Positions 9,961 to 23,345 of a stretch of 64,000 nt of DNA are shown here, piece by piece. Position 1 is the stretch's first letter, and the number at the start of each line of letters is the position of its first letter. The DNA lies in the NCBI RefSeq assembly GCF_040581485.1, contig NC_090132.1, positions 7,451,001-7,515,000 on the forward strand. The letters are read 5' to 3'. The notes below the pieces were generated by a model, which was given only the letters and a program-made list of their open reading frames with translations, ran no database searches and was not told where the DNA came from. The stretch is from Linepithema humile. Lineage: Eukaryota; Arthropoda; Insecta; Hymenoptera; Formicidae. Made by a program: the position numbers and the translations under genes.

Positions 9961-12900
9961 TTTATTCTATTTTTTAATATTTCAAGGTATTTCAAATGAT
10001 TGAGTTGGGTGAAACATTCTGAAAAAAAAAAAAAAAAAAAAAGTAAAATATTAATATCACGTAATAATAATAGTTCTTTCTCTTTTTTTTCGAATTTGGT
10101 TCGAGTTTGAATTTAAGTTTTCATTATACTCAACACTTGTGCATTTCATATTCAGTAACACCGTTAAAAGCATCGTTTAAAGACAATTGATCAAAATTTG
10201 TTCACGAGACTTGTTCATCACGAGACTTGTTACGATTGCACGCAGACCCTGCGGCGATGAACCGATCGGTACTTTGAGACACTCGATTAATATTAAAGGC
10301 GAGCGAACCCTGTCGAGGAGGGTTGTTGCAGCGTAAAGGGACGGCGTAAGCCTCGAAAAGCAGTGCCAGCTAAAAAGTGAGAGCGATGTCGGACGAGCGA
10401 AACTTGTGATACTATACGTGAAAAATAAATATAAATTAACGTACTCGTCGCGCGTGAGCGCGTATAAATATGTTATATTCGAGCACCAGCGATCGCATAA
10501 CCCGCGCAATTCATACATCTGTGTCCACACGGACGCGACATGCATTCACGAGGTATACGAACGCGCGCGCTCGCGCGCGTGCATCGAATGGCGAGCGCTG
10601 ATAAATAATAAATTCGTTTAAGAATGTCGCGCGGGAAACGCCCCGCGCTTTTGTATAATATCTGTAGATAGCCGTATATATCGTAATACGTATGATGTAC
10701 AATATTATATGTTAAAGAGAGGTATATACATGTAATTATATATAGATATATAAATATATATATAAATGGAATCTTTATCGATACACGTTATATTAAGCCC
10801 ACTTTAGACGTTATATAATACGCGAGAGAATTCAGAGCACAATTCCGTTTGTGATTTTGTGTGTGCCGTGCATTCTGATATGTATCCTACATATTTTGAA
10901 TTTTTCTGTATATTTTGAAAAGTGCTTTCTATTATTGCGCGGCACAAGGAATTCTGTCCTGAACTCTGCCGCAAATTGTAGATTGTTTAAAGTGCGCTTT
11001 AGGTATACATATAATAGAGTATAAAAGAGTAAGTGAAAAAGAGATGAGAGGGTAAGAGAGATAGAGAGAATAAGCGAGCTAGACAAACGTGATACTACGC
11101 ATTATGTATTTCGAAAGCATACTTTTCGACTGTCACACACGTTTTCGTATTGCAGACGGTAAGATACTGTTTATAAGAGATTCTATTTTTCGCGAAAGGA
11201 TTTATTTAGGTTCGTGGGCAAGTAGCACGATGTTGTATATATTGTTTGTAGAAATGTAAATATTCTCAAAGAGGTATATTATAATGTAAAATTAATTAAT
11301 TTGATTGAAATTAAGTTGAATTAATTTTTGGCACTAATTGAATGTATTGCCAAGTGCGTAAAATCGCGATTCGTGAATTCCGAATGATGATTATTATTTA
11401 TCTCGATTCTTTGAATCGTTGAAACAATATTCTGGCAATTACTGCATAAAATATACTTATAACATATAAATGATGCGCTTTGTGCGTTTGTCTGCATTAG
11501 AAAACGCACTAATTGATTCCATTGCATCAATTGACGCTATTACATCATTAAATATTTCAATATATGACAATTAAAAAAAATTCCACACCATAAATTAATG
11601 ATCAAAACTGATTTTAATAGCAGCAAACATTACGGTTTGCTATAGTAACATGAATAAGAATGGCGCAAATTCATTGGTTTCTTACTCAAGATGTCACAGT
11701 TAAAACTTGCCCCATGCGTATACAAATGACATGGGGATTTGCTCAGTAATACTGGACATGCGAGTGTCGTACACTGGGCATGTCGGTGCAATTTCTGTAA
11801 GTCAACATTTGAGCGCAAAGGGCTAAGTCAAGTTAGTCAAGCGACTTAAGTTGTGTTGTTGAATGAAAAAACTCTGCAATTAACGCGATGGGAGCAGAAG
11901 CGAGCGTGTGTGACAGGTCTTGCAACGACTCCGCGTAAGCGGCGCATTATTGGTCACGTAACTCACTAGATCACTCACTGCTACTTCAGCTTATGAATAT
12001 GAAATTCACGAAAGCTTTTACCGTTGTCGCGTATAGTCTTACTATACCTCGATCGAAGGAGGAAAAGTGAAATCTGTGTACTTTCATTGGCAGATCTCGT
12101 ATCGTTAAAAAATCAAATGTCATTTCGCAAGGTTTGGATAATGGCGCGTAATTTCGCTGTTTTTATCAAATGTGCCATTCTCACGTGTTGCTGTCTAAAC
12201 TTTCTCGTTCTATAGATTCCGCAGATTTTTATTGAATCGTAATCGTCTTCGAGCAAATCGCCTAGATGCGCAAGACAAAATATTTTTTAAGGACTAACAA
12301 GGTTTTAAAAGTGAGCAATTGTGTGTTAAAATGTATCTTTGAAAAAACATTGATCTTCCGTCATTCTTGGTAAATATAATAAGATTGAAATTAGAGAGTT
12401 CCGAATGAAGCAAATTAGAGAAAACTTTCAATAAATTCGAAAATCAATGGATGCTTTTGAAATACGCGCTGACCTATGTAAATGTGTAAATAACGAATTG
12501 CGTCACGGGAGATCGCTAATTATTGTTATCAGCATTATTACGGCTATCGCTGCAATTGCATTTGTCGTGGATTAGATTTGTCTCGTGCTGTATTTTTTCT
12601 TAACTCTTTATTTGACGAATTTCAATATTTTACACTTCAATTAAGAATTTTAATAAAAATTTATAGTTTTTCAATAATTAAATATTGAATTTATAAGTTT
12701 ACAGTAAAGTCAGAATGAAATAAAGGGTTAAGTCTCGAATCCTCCTCGTTTCATTGATAAAAGAACCTGGGCTCCATCGTAATGAAAGGCAATTGCAATA
12801 CTCGAGATAATTCGAATGACCTAAAATAAAATTTATATGTGAATCTCTTTCACATAAAATATCGAAATCTCAGAATAATTTTGCGACAGGCCGTTAAAAA

Positions 12901-13411
12901 TTTAGAAAAATCTGTTTGTGAAAAACTGGTCGATCCCAGGCCTCCTCTACTCTCGAGAGTGCGCCGGTCGAAATGGGAACGAGGTAAAGGAGGAAGCGAA
13001 TCCTGTGAGTAGAGGATCTCTCCAGGCGGGGCACGCGCGAAATGCAAATCTCGAAATTACGAAATCTCATGTTTAACACGCTTTCACTGTCCCTTGGGCC
13101 GTTTCGCCGCCTTCCTGAGAGAGAGACCTTTATTCACACCACCGTCATCGCGCGGTATCCTGTGTTCAGGAGAATTGAAGCTTATAAATAATGAATAATT
13201 CTAATAGGTTCAGATGTAGATACACGAAAAAAAAAGATCTCTATGTTGATTCGCGAGAATTGGCGGCGCGTGTTACGCTTTTGGAAAAATATTGTTGGAT
13301 TGTCGATTTTAATCTCTGATTGTAGCTTCGACTCTTCGACGTCATTCTCGATCGAACCTGCCCATGTCCGATAAAAATATACGTCGTCTAACTCTCGAGA
13401 GATCAAATGAC
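9961..13411. other. Non-coding DNA downstream of fkh
   Basis: No supportable gene. A GC-richer island at about 10.2-10.65 kb contains a GCGCGC-rich dyad near 10561-10582. Two Pumilio-type motifs (TGTATATA at 11234-11241, TGTAAATA at 11255-11262) sit 21 nt apart, of interest only if the fkh 3' UTR reaches this far. A 13-nt direct repeat (ATGTACGTAAGAA) occurs near 9691-9723. Confidence 0.5.
10022..10042. repeat. Poly-A run
   Basis: Twenty-one consecutive A. No upstream retroelement body or target-site duplication is recognised, so it is called only a homopolymer. Confidence 0.9.
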
Positions 13412-13413
13412 AA

Positions 13414-13464
<51 letters not shown>
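13412..13464. repeat. GA microsatellite
   Basis: Interrupted GA/GAAA dinucleotide array followed by a short TG run to about 13476. Minus-strand Ser/Leu/Phe open frames across it are products of the repeat. Confidence 0.9.
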
Positions 13465-14799
13465 TGTATGTGTGTGAATGAAATGAGTGAAAGAAAGGAA
13501 ATTGCGTTGTTAGGAAGAGTGTGAAAGGAACTACGAATCGATGAGATAAGGCTGTAAATGTTTCAATAAATCTACGTATTTCTACGAAAATTAAATATAT
13601 CGCTGTATCTTTCACGTGCCAGTTTCCCTCTGCGGAATTTACAACGATCCTTTTCCACTTCCTCTCATTATTACGAAACATTAAATTATTTTCTGTCATA
13701 ATTTTCAATAGAGAGAGGAAACACGTAGAATTGCAATATTATTATGTTTTTATCGTGCAATGATCTTGCGGTGAAATTAATTACAATATATTGAATGCCG
13801 AATGTACCATATGCAAATGATATGCAAACAGTCGCATTAATTGTTACTTTTGTTGAAGCAAACGATATTACACCGGCAATGTTGTATATTCAATTCATTA
13901 AAATCATTTCTTCAAATGACAAATATCTCGGCATGGCTGGATAATTCAACAAATTGCGATCATTGTCATATTTATCCGCGATTAGCAATTGCATCTTCGA
14001 GTATCTTTATCGCATCATATCTAGTAAAATATGTTCGGTACAATTTACGATGTTGTATTAAACTGAATATTCTTATCGTAATCTGCTGATGCTGCACGTA
14101 ATTCTCAATTAATTATTATGCACTCGCAACATGTGATATTCGTTTACAGTCCTCGAGTTTATTAACTTCAGCATAAATGGAGCACACAGCAAACAGCGGA
14201 CTTATAAGTTTATTTTTGCCTATCGTTTTATCTCTTTAGCATTATATGTACATTTTAAAGCAATATGCTAGAGAATTTTGGAATAACGTATCAAAGCGTC
14301 TTTAATCTTTGGATCCTAAATTAAGGTATTAGTTAATTACATTATTGCATAGACATTAATTAATTACACTTACTACTATAGCTGCTGTTGTACCATTTTT
14401 CCTACGCCTACCTCGTAATTCATCAAAGATAGTGACAGCTACTGCAAAAAGCAACATGAAGAAGCTTCGGACACGTTGTGCCAATCGCAAACAAACCTTT
14501 AACCGGGCTATCAATAGCGATCGATTGATTTCGGACGTGATAACGTGAAGACATGTGTGTGAAAGGCTCGAGGAGGATAAGTGGGTAGATTAAAAACGAG
14601 ATAGGCGTGCCGGCACGTGTTACCGCCGGTATCTTTTGGCGGCGCGAATCGTAAAAATCTGTTACGCTAATTACGTCAGAACCGCACATCCCACTTATTC
14701 ACGTGACGTTGTAATGAATAGCGGATAAATAGAATTAGAAGATGCGATTAAACGTTGCGGTTAATGCTCTGCTAATTGAATTTAAAACGATCATATATA
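13465..14799. other. AT-rich non-coding DNA with a tandem octamer motif
   Basis: No gene seen. ATGCAAAT at 13811-13818 is followed one helical turn later by ATGCAAAC at 13822-13829, a possible POU-factor site pair. Confidence 0.45.
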
Positions 14800-14801
14800 T
14801 A

Positions 14802-15179
14802 CAGGGTGATTCAAAATAACCTGATGTCCTTGCAATGCCATATTCTTGAACGAATTCTGAGACGATTTTTCCTTTTACAAAATTTTGTCCGAAGCTTAGT
14901 TTTCGAGTTATAATTGAAAATAGATAGCAACTTACGAGTTCGGTACAACGGGCAGGCAGGGACGCGCAACGTATAATGAGACTGTCAAGTGTTTACTATC
15001 GTCTCATGACACATTACACCGTCCCTGTCTGCCCGTTGTATCGGACTCGTAAGTAGCAAACTATTTTCAATTATAACTCGAAAACTAAGCTTCGGACAAA
15101 ATTTTGTAAAAGGAAAAATCGTCTCAGAATTCGCTCAAGAATATGGCATTGCAAGGACATCAGGTTATTTTGAATCACC

Positions 15180-15182
<3 letters not shown>
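14802..15182. mobile_element. Palindromic MITE-like DNA transposon with TA target duplication
   Basis: A 381-bp element that begins CAGGGTGATTC and ends GAATCACCCTG, flanked on both sides by TA (14800-14801 and 15183-15184). The outer 122 bp of the two arms (14802-14923 and 15061-15182) are reverse complements with only one mismatch that I can find. The inner arms (about 14924-15060) are still complementary but clearly more diverged, around a short centre near 14992. No transposase is encoded. TA target duplication and terminal inverted repeats fit a non-autonomous Tc1/mariner-type element; the exact superfamily is inference. Confidence 0.85.

Positions 15183-15235
<53 letters not shown>
15183..15235. 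repeat. TA dinucleotide microsatellite abutting the MITE
   Basis: About 26 TA units starting at the right-hand TA target duplication of the element at 14802-15182. The left flank is also TA-rich (14794-14801), consistent with insertion into an older TA tract. Confidence 0.95.
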
Positions 15236-15238
<3 letters not shown>

Positions 15239-18200
15239 GTAAATTTAGGAGGAAAAGATAATATGGAAATGTTATAATGAATAAATAGTTCGCACCATAA
15301 ACCTTTCATTGCTTTAATTTGACAGAAAGTAATTGCATAATTAAATGAATTAATATAGTAAGTTAAGTACGAGAATTTTGAGAATGTCATTTAAAATTCA
15401 ATTCATTTTGTCGTTGTCACATATGAGAGCTGATATTGTAAACGTTAAAAATTTTAGATACAAATCTGTATTACTGGTCCCTAAAATTAATTTTAATTTG
15501 TTTTATTATTTTTTTTTAATCTTGCGATCTGTGCGTTTCTCCTAAAAACAGAATGCAGAAACTCTGAGACAGAGTTTCGGAAACTTAAATGAAAATTCTT
15601 CCGTCATCTTTTTCCGCAAGCTGTCACGTATCAATCATCCGATACTATCCGAGTCATACGCATTCATTAAACGCAGCGGCGTGTCTCGCCGTCGGTATAA
15701 CAATATTTAACTTCGATTCCAGGACATTTGTGCGAGAGTACACTCGATCTATACTTATTGACCTTAAGCTTTTTGTTGGCCAAGTGCGATCGAGTATCTT
15801 GTGTAAATTTCCTAATCTGTATATGCAATCCGTTCGTTCAATGCCGATTTACCGCACGGCTCGACGAACTGTAATCCGGAGTGAAAGCCGGAAATGCCGA
15901 TCCGGCGTTTGAGGAGATTAATTGATCGTCGAGCGATCGAGAGATATGTTTGGAGAGAATTAAAAATTGAATTCTATATGAGGTTCTTTAACTCTATATA
16001 ATGTTCTTCTATATCTACTATTCTGTATAAAGATCTTTAATTCAGATTGCCATGATATTCTGATAAAATCAAATTTGATCAAGAAAATTGAGATATCACA
16101 ATTAATTAGGTCAAATTTCACTTGGGATTGTTAAACATCAATTTATTATTTTTCAGCGAGAGGAATATCATTTTGAACGAACATTTATTAAGACAAAATG
16201 CAAGTGTACGTGCTACATAAAAAAGAGTAAATATTTTACATGTATAACACATACTTTTTGAGTACTTCTGAGTCTACATTGACAAAATTAGTTATACAAA
16301 TTTACTCGCGCGCGTATGCCTGTTTTGCCTTCAAATTTATATACCAGCGATTAATACGGAAACGTGTTTGTTTCGAACAAATTTATTTTGGTTTGAAGTA
16401 TGAATGAGAAGGCTTTCACTTGAGTTTTTCTTTTCGTTACTAATCGTAATCGAGCAGTTGTTGACTTACATTCTTAGTAGGAATTTCTTACGGGTGACAT
16501 ATTTATCATGGTATTGTCTGAGTTGCTGCCGATAGCTATTGATTTTCCTAGGCCGGTTTGTGGAATTCAGAGATGTCAGCATTATCTTATCTTTCCGCTT
16601 GTGCGTTATATATCGAAAATTTCAATTACGGCTATCTTAATTTTATTTATCTCACTCAACAGATCCTTAAAGTAATATGTCTGGTGTGAAATTGTGCGAT
16701 TAGTTGGGTCTCTCTTAATGCGACAAAATCTGTTTAAAGTATTTTTAGTATTTGAACGTTGTGATAATGTATTTCTCATTTTTTGGTGAACATTTCGACA
16801 CGAAATATTTGTTTTTTTATTTTGGAATTTTAAGCTGGCGTATATGCAGCCGTATACATATATCTAATTTAAAAAAACTTGAAGATAAACGAATAGTTTT
16901 TTTCCGTCTTCTCTTTCTCTCGCTCTTCTTCTCTCTTTCTTTATGCGAAAACATCTAATTCTACATTATCTAATTCTACGAGATAAATAAATTACTGCAT
17001 CTCGACCTATGGTTTGGGAAACATATATCGTTTTAAAAGATCGCCAGTTAGGTTAAGTATTTTATGGCCACGGTAACCATACGTTCATGCTAATGTCGCT
17101 CGTACAGTTGCGGGGATCACACGTATAACGAGCGCGCGGTGTCAGGCAAGCGGCGAGCGAGCGTCAGGATTATCGTGGGCGATAAGGTGACGGTGCTGTG
17201 GCGATCTCGTACCTATATCTCCGTGCTATTCCCAGGATGCTATCGCGTTCCGCGTATGAGCGCCGTAAACGAGTCTTAGTTAACGGGCGGCTATGCGGAG
17301 GTGCAATCTCCCGCGGATTATTCGACATGATACACGGGCAGATATACACCGAGAGGCACTACAAACCTGTGTATCCGGCCAATATTTGACTAAATCATGA
17401 ACAATGTTTGATTGTACACACGCGCGCTCCCGCGCGCACATGCGCTGGAGAATGCAGCGCGGGCGCGCGCGCACATCGCATAACGAAACTGCACGGTGCA
17501 TCGCGCCAGTACCGCGACGCGTTGATTCGCAGCCTCGGGGATTACCGGCGACCATGTTACACCGGAATATTGACGGCGAAGGTGTCCATTAGAGCCGGCC
17601 CCTCGAGAGACGCCCCGAATATACCGAGCAACGTTCGTTTTGCGCTACACAGCGGCTGATGCTTTTCAGAATGTTGGAAAATGTAGTGAATGAAAAAAAG
17701 TTGAAATAGAGAAAAAAAAATTTGAACATCCTCTGCAATAATAAGAAGCCTGAGACTATTAATTATAACAGTTTTATTTATAATTCTTAAGAGAATTTTA
17801 TGAAAATATTTTCGATCAAAACGTTCAAATAAAAAATAATCCAGATGATATGGAAACAAGATTCTTTTTTTTTTATATTTAAAATTAGTTAAGAAAGGTT
17901 TAAAATTAATATTTGTATGGGATTTCTTGTGAATTGATAGCTGTGCGATACGCACAGTATTTGAACGTGATCGTGGAAAAAGACAAGTTTCAATCATTGC
18001 TACCGTTATCTACGTCGTCTGACGCATCATCTGATGAACGAGGACACATTGGCGTAAACATTGCGCGCGAATTTTTGGCAGCTAGTACAGTAGCAAAGCA
18101 GTGTATAAGTACTTTGCTTGTATTATATTTCAAGTCTTGACGATTCAATGCAAAGTGCAACGTAATCATTAGAGACTCTTAAAGTGGGAACTGTACACAC

Positions 18201-18805
18201 ATCCCGGAAGGAATAGATGTTTCTTCCTTGCGCTGTCAAGGAGCAGCTCTTTGAAAATATTGACCTCAACTCGCTTCGATCTTCCATCAGTGAATTGAAT
18301 ATGGTTATGTAAGAAGAAATTGATTCCACAAAATGTAAAAATATTACACTTGTAATTCTCCGCGGCGCTATGAACTATACGGATACACACAGGACTTCTT
18401 GAAAATCTTTAGAGCTGTTAATGAGTAAGAACAGTTTATCTCTGTAAGGTACTTCGCTTTATAACTTTGCTTTAATAAAATTCGAATTTCATTTATATCT
18501 AGCATTAGAAGAATATACAAATTTTACTTTTGAACTTTAACTTTATCTTGACAAATAAAAAATTTGATTGACACAACCAATTGTTCCTTCTCGGTGTCTC
18601 TACATGTTTAATGTTATTTTGAACTGGTGTGAAATATACATTCAGCCTCATACAAAGTCTAAATTCGCGAAGGAGTTAATGAGCGAAAGAGTTAATTTCA
18701 CTGTGCACGGCGCTGCAGTGGCCGCGAGTGCATGTATGGCGAGCGGCGCGCCATACGTTCGATACATCCTCTGCGCTGAAAAGCAGGGTGAGCACGAAAG
18801 GGTAC
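15236..18805. other. Non-coding DNA with a GC-rich island at 17.1-17.65 kb
   Basis: Mostly AT-rich with no supportable gene. A GC- and CpG-rich island spans about 17.08-17.65 kb and produces overlapping short open frames on both strands, none with a recognisable domain. It is a plausible regulatory island, but function is not shown. Confidence 0.5.
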
Positions 18806-18881
18806 GGAGAGAAAGAGAGACAGAGGGAGAGAGACAGAGAGAGAGAGAGAGAGAAAGAGAGACAGAGAGAGGGAGAGAGAA
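18806..18881. repeat. GA-rich low-complexity repeat
   Basis: Degenerate GA array with CAGA interruptions inside a GC-richer island (18.7-19.1 kb). A 175-codon forward frame running through it is rich in Arg/Glu only because of the repeat and is not called a gene. Confidence 0.9.
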
Positions 18882-21800
18882 TGCAGGGAAGCTAGCCAGA
18901 GGGAAGGAGAGAATGCGTGAGTTGACTGAAAGCGACTGGGTGCGGGAGCGAGTGTCCGGGGAGAGGCGAGAGGGAGGACACTCCGACGGGCACTATCGAC
19001 AAGGAGGGAAAATCATCCGATCATGTGCGCGCGTGTATCACGCGTACGCGCGCTCGTCCGTAATCTCTCGATGTTTTATACCGGGTGACTGCTAGCTGAT
19101 ATATCACCGGCGTATCGCGAGGCGAACGAAGATTAGTGGAGAAACACCGGAAATTTGAAAGTAAAATTTGATTACACACACGCGTGAAAAGTTAAAGCAA
19201 ATGAACAAAGTTTTTTTAATTCGCATTATTGCATAAAAAATGCATTTTTATAGGATAACATATTTGCTCGTCTTTTATCGCTGGTCACGGCAGGACAGCT
19301 GAAAAACAGACAACGTGAAACGCGGACAGCGAATGCTGAAAATAAAAATCTCAGGGATAGCCACTTCTCTAAATCAAGTTTACTTATTCGTATGTAAAAT
19401 GTGTGTATATACGTAAAACACACTGTTAAATATTTATAAATTATAAATATTCTCATAAATGGCAACGAAAACTTTTTACACCGCTTATTGCTTTTGGCAA
19501 TATTAAGCTGCGCGAATAAAAGATAATTAAAAAAATATGTTATTTTGTTTTTGTGAAGTTAAACTTCTGGTTTTATATGAAAGAAAATCACGAGTGAACA
19601 TCATAAACATATTTGTATGTCGATTATTTTTGTATATCTCGATTTTTGTTGTTTCAATAAATCGGATCCCGGTTAAAGCAGTCGGCTTTCCTTCGCGAGT
19701 CCGCGCGATCCCGCGCGATCGCAGGATTTGTTCTTGCGCGACGATTAATTTGCCGCCGCGATAATTCCGGTATGAATTCTGGCGAAAGACAAAGTCTGAC
19801 CGTCGTTTGCACTTTCGGCACGTGATCGCCGAGCTACGGTACGGACGACGAGGAATCGTTGCGGCTTAAGGACGGGATCCGGTTTACTTAGGTGCGCCGG
19901 CGAGAAATTGAAATTTTCGTAAACGGATTAGGGAAGCGGTCACACGACAAACTCCTTGTTAATTAGAATATAATCCTGGTCTTAATGGGACACCTGCTAC
20001 GTAATAAAATCAGGTGCGGCGCACGTCGATCGTTAAGTTACATATGTGTCGCGGCGATTGTAGTGTATGCCCACATGGGCGTGGAACCCATTGCATTTTG
20101 CATTAACGAACATGAACAATCATTTCTATAAATAACGATGACGCGCGTTGTTATGTCGTCTGCGAACAACCATGTTGCATGCAAATGCATACAACATCGT
20201 GATGTTTGTGTCGAATCGTTAAACAGGTACGAAGCAAGTTTCGCGCTGTGATCTGCGTACATTTGTGATTCGCAAATTGCACAGCTTTCGAAGATTTTAT
20301 AAATATGTACTCTGTGCCGGCAATGTCAATTTTTTATGACTATGTTAGGTATTATTTTCAATCGACTAACGTGTGTTTTTTGAAATATACAGCAACAGCG
20401 ACGTGTATCGAGAAAAAAACATTTCGCAAACATTGAATGGTTAAATTGATTAAAGTTACGGTCAACCAATTCAATTCCGCTCTCTACACTCATACTATTG
20501 ATACGGCGATTAAAGTGCATACATTATTAGCGAATTTTATAGGACATACCAAGGAAATAAAACGCGAAGCGTTTTTGTGCTGAAATGGTTGCTTGAATAA
20601 AACTTTATTTGAATAACTCTCCGCTTCGGTTTTAACTCAACCATTTTGTCCTTAATTTCGATCAGCTTGTCCGTTATCTGGCCCGTCGCCCGTCCTTCCT
20701 CTTTTCTTTCTCGTCGTTTTACCCTCCCTTTCCTATCACAGAGGGGTAGACCTTATTGCTAGGGGCGTACTCGAATCGACGAAATCTGATCGCTAACATT
20801 ATGTGATGTTGTATCGGATTTTTGCCGGAAATCGAACAAAACGTTAATAACCGACCGTTCTTACCCATTTGCCGTTTAAATAGAGAAATTTATAATGCAT
20901 GACGAAAAGATTATTAAACGAATAAATATTGTGGAAATCACTATTTCAATGAATAAAGATTGGAAATTTATTATATCATTATTTTGTTACATTATTATAT
21001 ACAAATAGTGATTAATTATGTGAATTTATTTAATGAAAGACAGAATAAATAACAAAGTTTTATTAAAAGTTAAGTTATTCCTACATATAATTCTCTTTTC
21101 TATTTTTTACATTTTATTAGTTTAGTAATGCAGTTATTTAATATAAGTATAATATTAAATGGCACTAATGCAATTATCATATAATTAAAAAAATTTATAA
21201 TTAGATATATTTAAACGGCAACTAAAATGAATTTTCCATTCTCAACAGAACTGAAAATAAATTCTCCATTCTCAATAAATCATTGCGTATTGCCGATTGT
21301 TTGTTTAATCTGTAACTTCAGTCTCGTCATCGAACGGCTCTCGTTTCTCCACCGAAGTCGTATTCGTCTTCTTTCTGTTTTACGACAGGCAGGGAGAGGG
21401 ACTTATTACCAACGGTAATAATCGGAACGACAATATTTGGTTATCGCGACGATGGAGTCGTTTCGTCGAGGGTATCAGCTTCGAGTTGTGTTAACATTCA
21501 AGAAAGAAACACTACGTATAGGAAGCCATTTGTTCTGGCATTATGTAATTTCCACTCGAATCTTAAACAGATGCTCATTTGACGATTAATTTAGGATGAT
21601 GATTTGTTTAATGAAATTTTGCATCGATCGCGGGGCGATATAAATGTAGAATAAACATTCGTATTTTCGAATTTCTCAGATTAATCCGCGATTACACATG
21701 TAATTTTTATTGGCAGCTTTTATTACTTTCGGAAATTGTATTTTTTAAAGATGAGTTAATTATGCGTTCTTTTAAATTTTATGTTCTGGTAACTGTGTGC

Positions 21801-22438
21801 TGGAAGCAATTATCAATTGTAAATAATGGGAATGACGATAATTGCTACTACTTAACTCTTTGTATCAAAATTAACAATTTTTGATTTACAAATTATATTA
21901 TAGTAAAATTGTTTTTAATATTCTACATTATGTTATGTTTTAGAATATCCAATTATTCAAGCAGTTGACTGCGAATTCTTTCTGGATGCATCATCATCTT
22001 GGTAAGTCTTTGATTTTTAGTAAGAAAGTTTTTTTATATTTTTCTAAAATGTAAAAAATTAAATTGTTATACATATATGTTTTTCGCGAATGGGAAATAT
22101 GTTTTTCGCATAAAGTTAAGCGAGAAAGTGCATATTTCAATAACGAAAAATGAATTGGATTTTGCGCAAGAAAAAAACTAACTATCGATGTTAAATGCGG
22201 CAAAATCTTTTTCCTCTCATTTTAAATCGAATAAAAATCAAATATTATGAATCAGGAGCTTAAACAAAATTATGTTTTTACTCTCAATGCAATAGTCGTG
22301 TCGTGATAACTGAATATAATATAATTAATAAACATTAGAGTGAATTTTTGAATTCTGATCATAAACGGTTATTAGAGTTTCGCGTTCGTTCCTTCTAAAA
22401 TAAACACGTTCGGTTAATCTTCTCGACGAGACGATACA
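18882..22438. other. Non-coding DNA
   Basis: No supportable gene. GC-richer patches lie at about 18.88-19.1 and 19.68-19.9 kb. A 26-bp imperfect palindrome centred on an octamer (20172-20197) and a roughly 30-bp tandem partial repeat (CCATTCTCAA twice, near 21235-21277) are present. Confidence 0.5.
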
Positions 22439-22458
22439 CCCCCCCCCCCCCCCCCCCC
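22439..22458. repeat. Poly-C run (C20)
   Basis: Twenty consecutive C, then a CGT/TCG trinucleotide tract at 22478-22510. Such runs are error-prone in assemblies, so the exact length is uncertain. Confidence 0.9.
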
Positions 22459-22477
22459 GGTCTCCACTGTAACGTCC

Positions 22478-22510
22478 TCTTCGTCTTCGTCGTCGTCGTT
22501 GTCGTCGTCG
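22478..22510. repeat. TCG trinucleotide tract
   Basis: Interrupted TCT/TCG triplets inside the GC-rich island at 22.4-23.6 kb. No coding frame is supported. Confidence 0.8.
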
Positions 22511-22777
22511 CCGGCACCGGTCACGTCATCGACTATCTGGCTGGCCTCTCTTCTTTCTCCGGTGCTTTTTCGTCGTTTTCCTCCTTTTCTCCATCGTCGC
22601 GTCGGCGGGAAGCTTCGTTGTCGACGACGCAGCCCGCGCGCCGCGTAGCGTTGCCATCGCTACAGCGGGGTATCAGCTTGCCTTCTGGTTGGCCGAGGAC
22701 GAAAGCTGCCCTCCCGAGAGCGGTGCGGAGTGCAGGGGATACTCCAGGCCGAGGTATTGACGCGCCGCGGTTCGACC

Positions 22778-22935
22778 GAGAGGGAAAGGGAGAGGGAGAG
22801 AGGGAGAGAGAGGGAGAGAGGGAGAGAGAGAGAAAGAGAGAAAGAGAGAGGAGCGAGAGCCGGTGTGACGACGACAGGGCGGCAAGGAGAGATAGTGACA
22901 GAGAAAGGGAGGGAGGCAAAGAGAGAGGGAGAGAC
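22778..22935. repeat. GA-rich repeat tract
   Basis: GAGG/GAGA low-complexity DNA at 22778-22859 and again at about 22885-22935. Several 150-225 codon open frames on both strands cross this tract and encode only Arg/Glu or Ser/Leu repeats. Confidence 0.9.
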
Positions 22936-23094
22936 ACAACCAGGAGGACCCAGCACGCAGGCCCGTTCAGCATGGCCGACGGCCTCGCACCCACACGTTC
23001 CTTCTCGCTCGCTGATAACTGCGCTATCTCGCCCCACTCCCTCCGTCATCACCTCCTCTCTCCTCTCTGGCCTGCTACGACTCGTATACGTTCT

Positions 23095-23345
23095 TCTCTC
23101 CGCGAGCTCCCTCGGCATTTCGCAATCTCTCTTTCTCCTTTTCCCCTCTCTCTTTCTCTCGTTTTGCACATGAGCTTTTCCTCTTCGGGCTTCTCTCTCG
23201 CGTTTTCGCGCAGTCTGTAGTGTTATCCTGTTTCTTGTACCCTGCTTCCGCTTGCATCTATGTCTATCATCTTCGTCTGTTTCTCTCTTTCTTTCCCCCT
23301 CTCTCTTTTTCTCTCTCTGTCTACCCTTTTCTCGCATATCACGTT
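23095..23345. repeat. CT-rich repeat tract, inverted relative to the GA tract
   Basis: Pyrimidine-rich low-complexity DNA (TCTCTC, CTTTCT, CCCCTCTC). It mirrors the GA tract at 22778-22935 on the same strand, so single-stranded forms could pair across about 200 bp. No gene seen. Confidence 0.8.

Noticed and set aside
10022..10042. Poly-A run as a retrotransposon tail
   Set aside because: No element body, target duplication or coding remnant next to it.
15942..15952. AGATATGTTTG, matching the start of miR-190
   Set aside because: Sequence diverges after 11 nt and no complementary arm lies nearby.
18568..19095. 175-codon forward frame rich in Arg/Glu
   Set aside because: The middle is translated GA repeat; flanks have no recognisable domain.
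22533..23337. Open frames of 147-225 codons on both strands
   Set aside because: Products of GA and CT low-complexity tracts.
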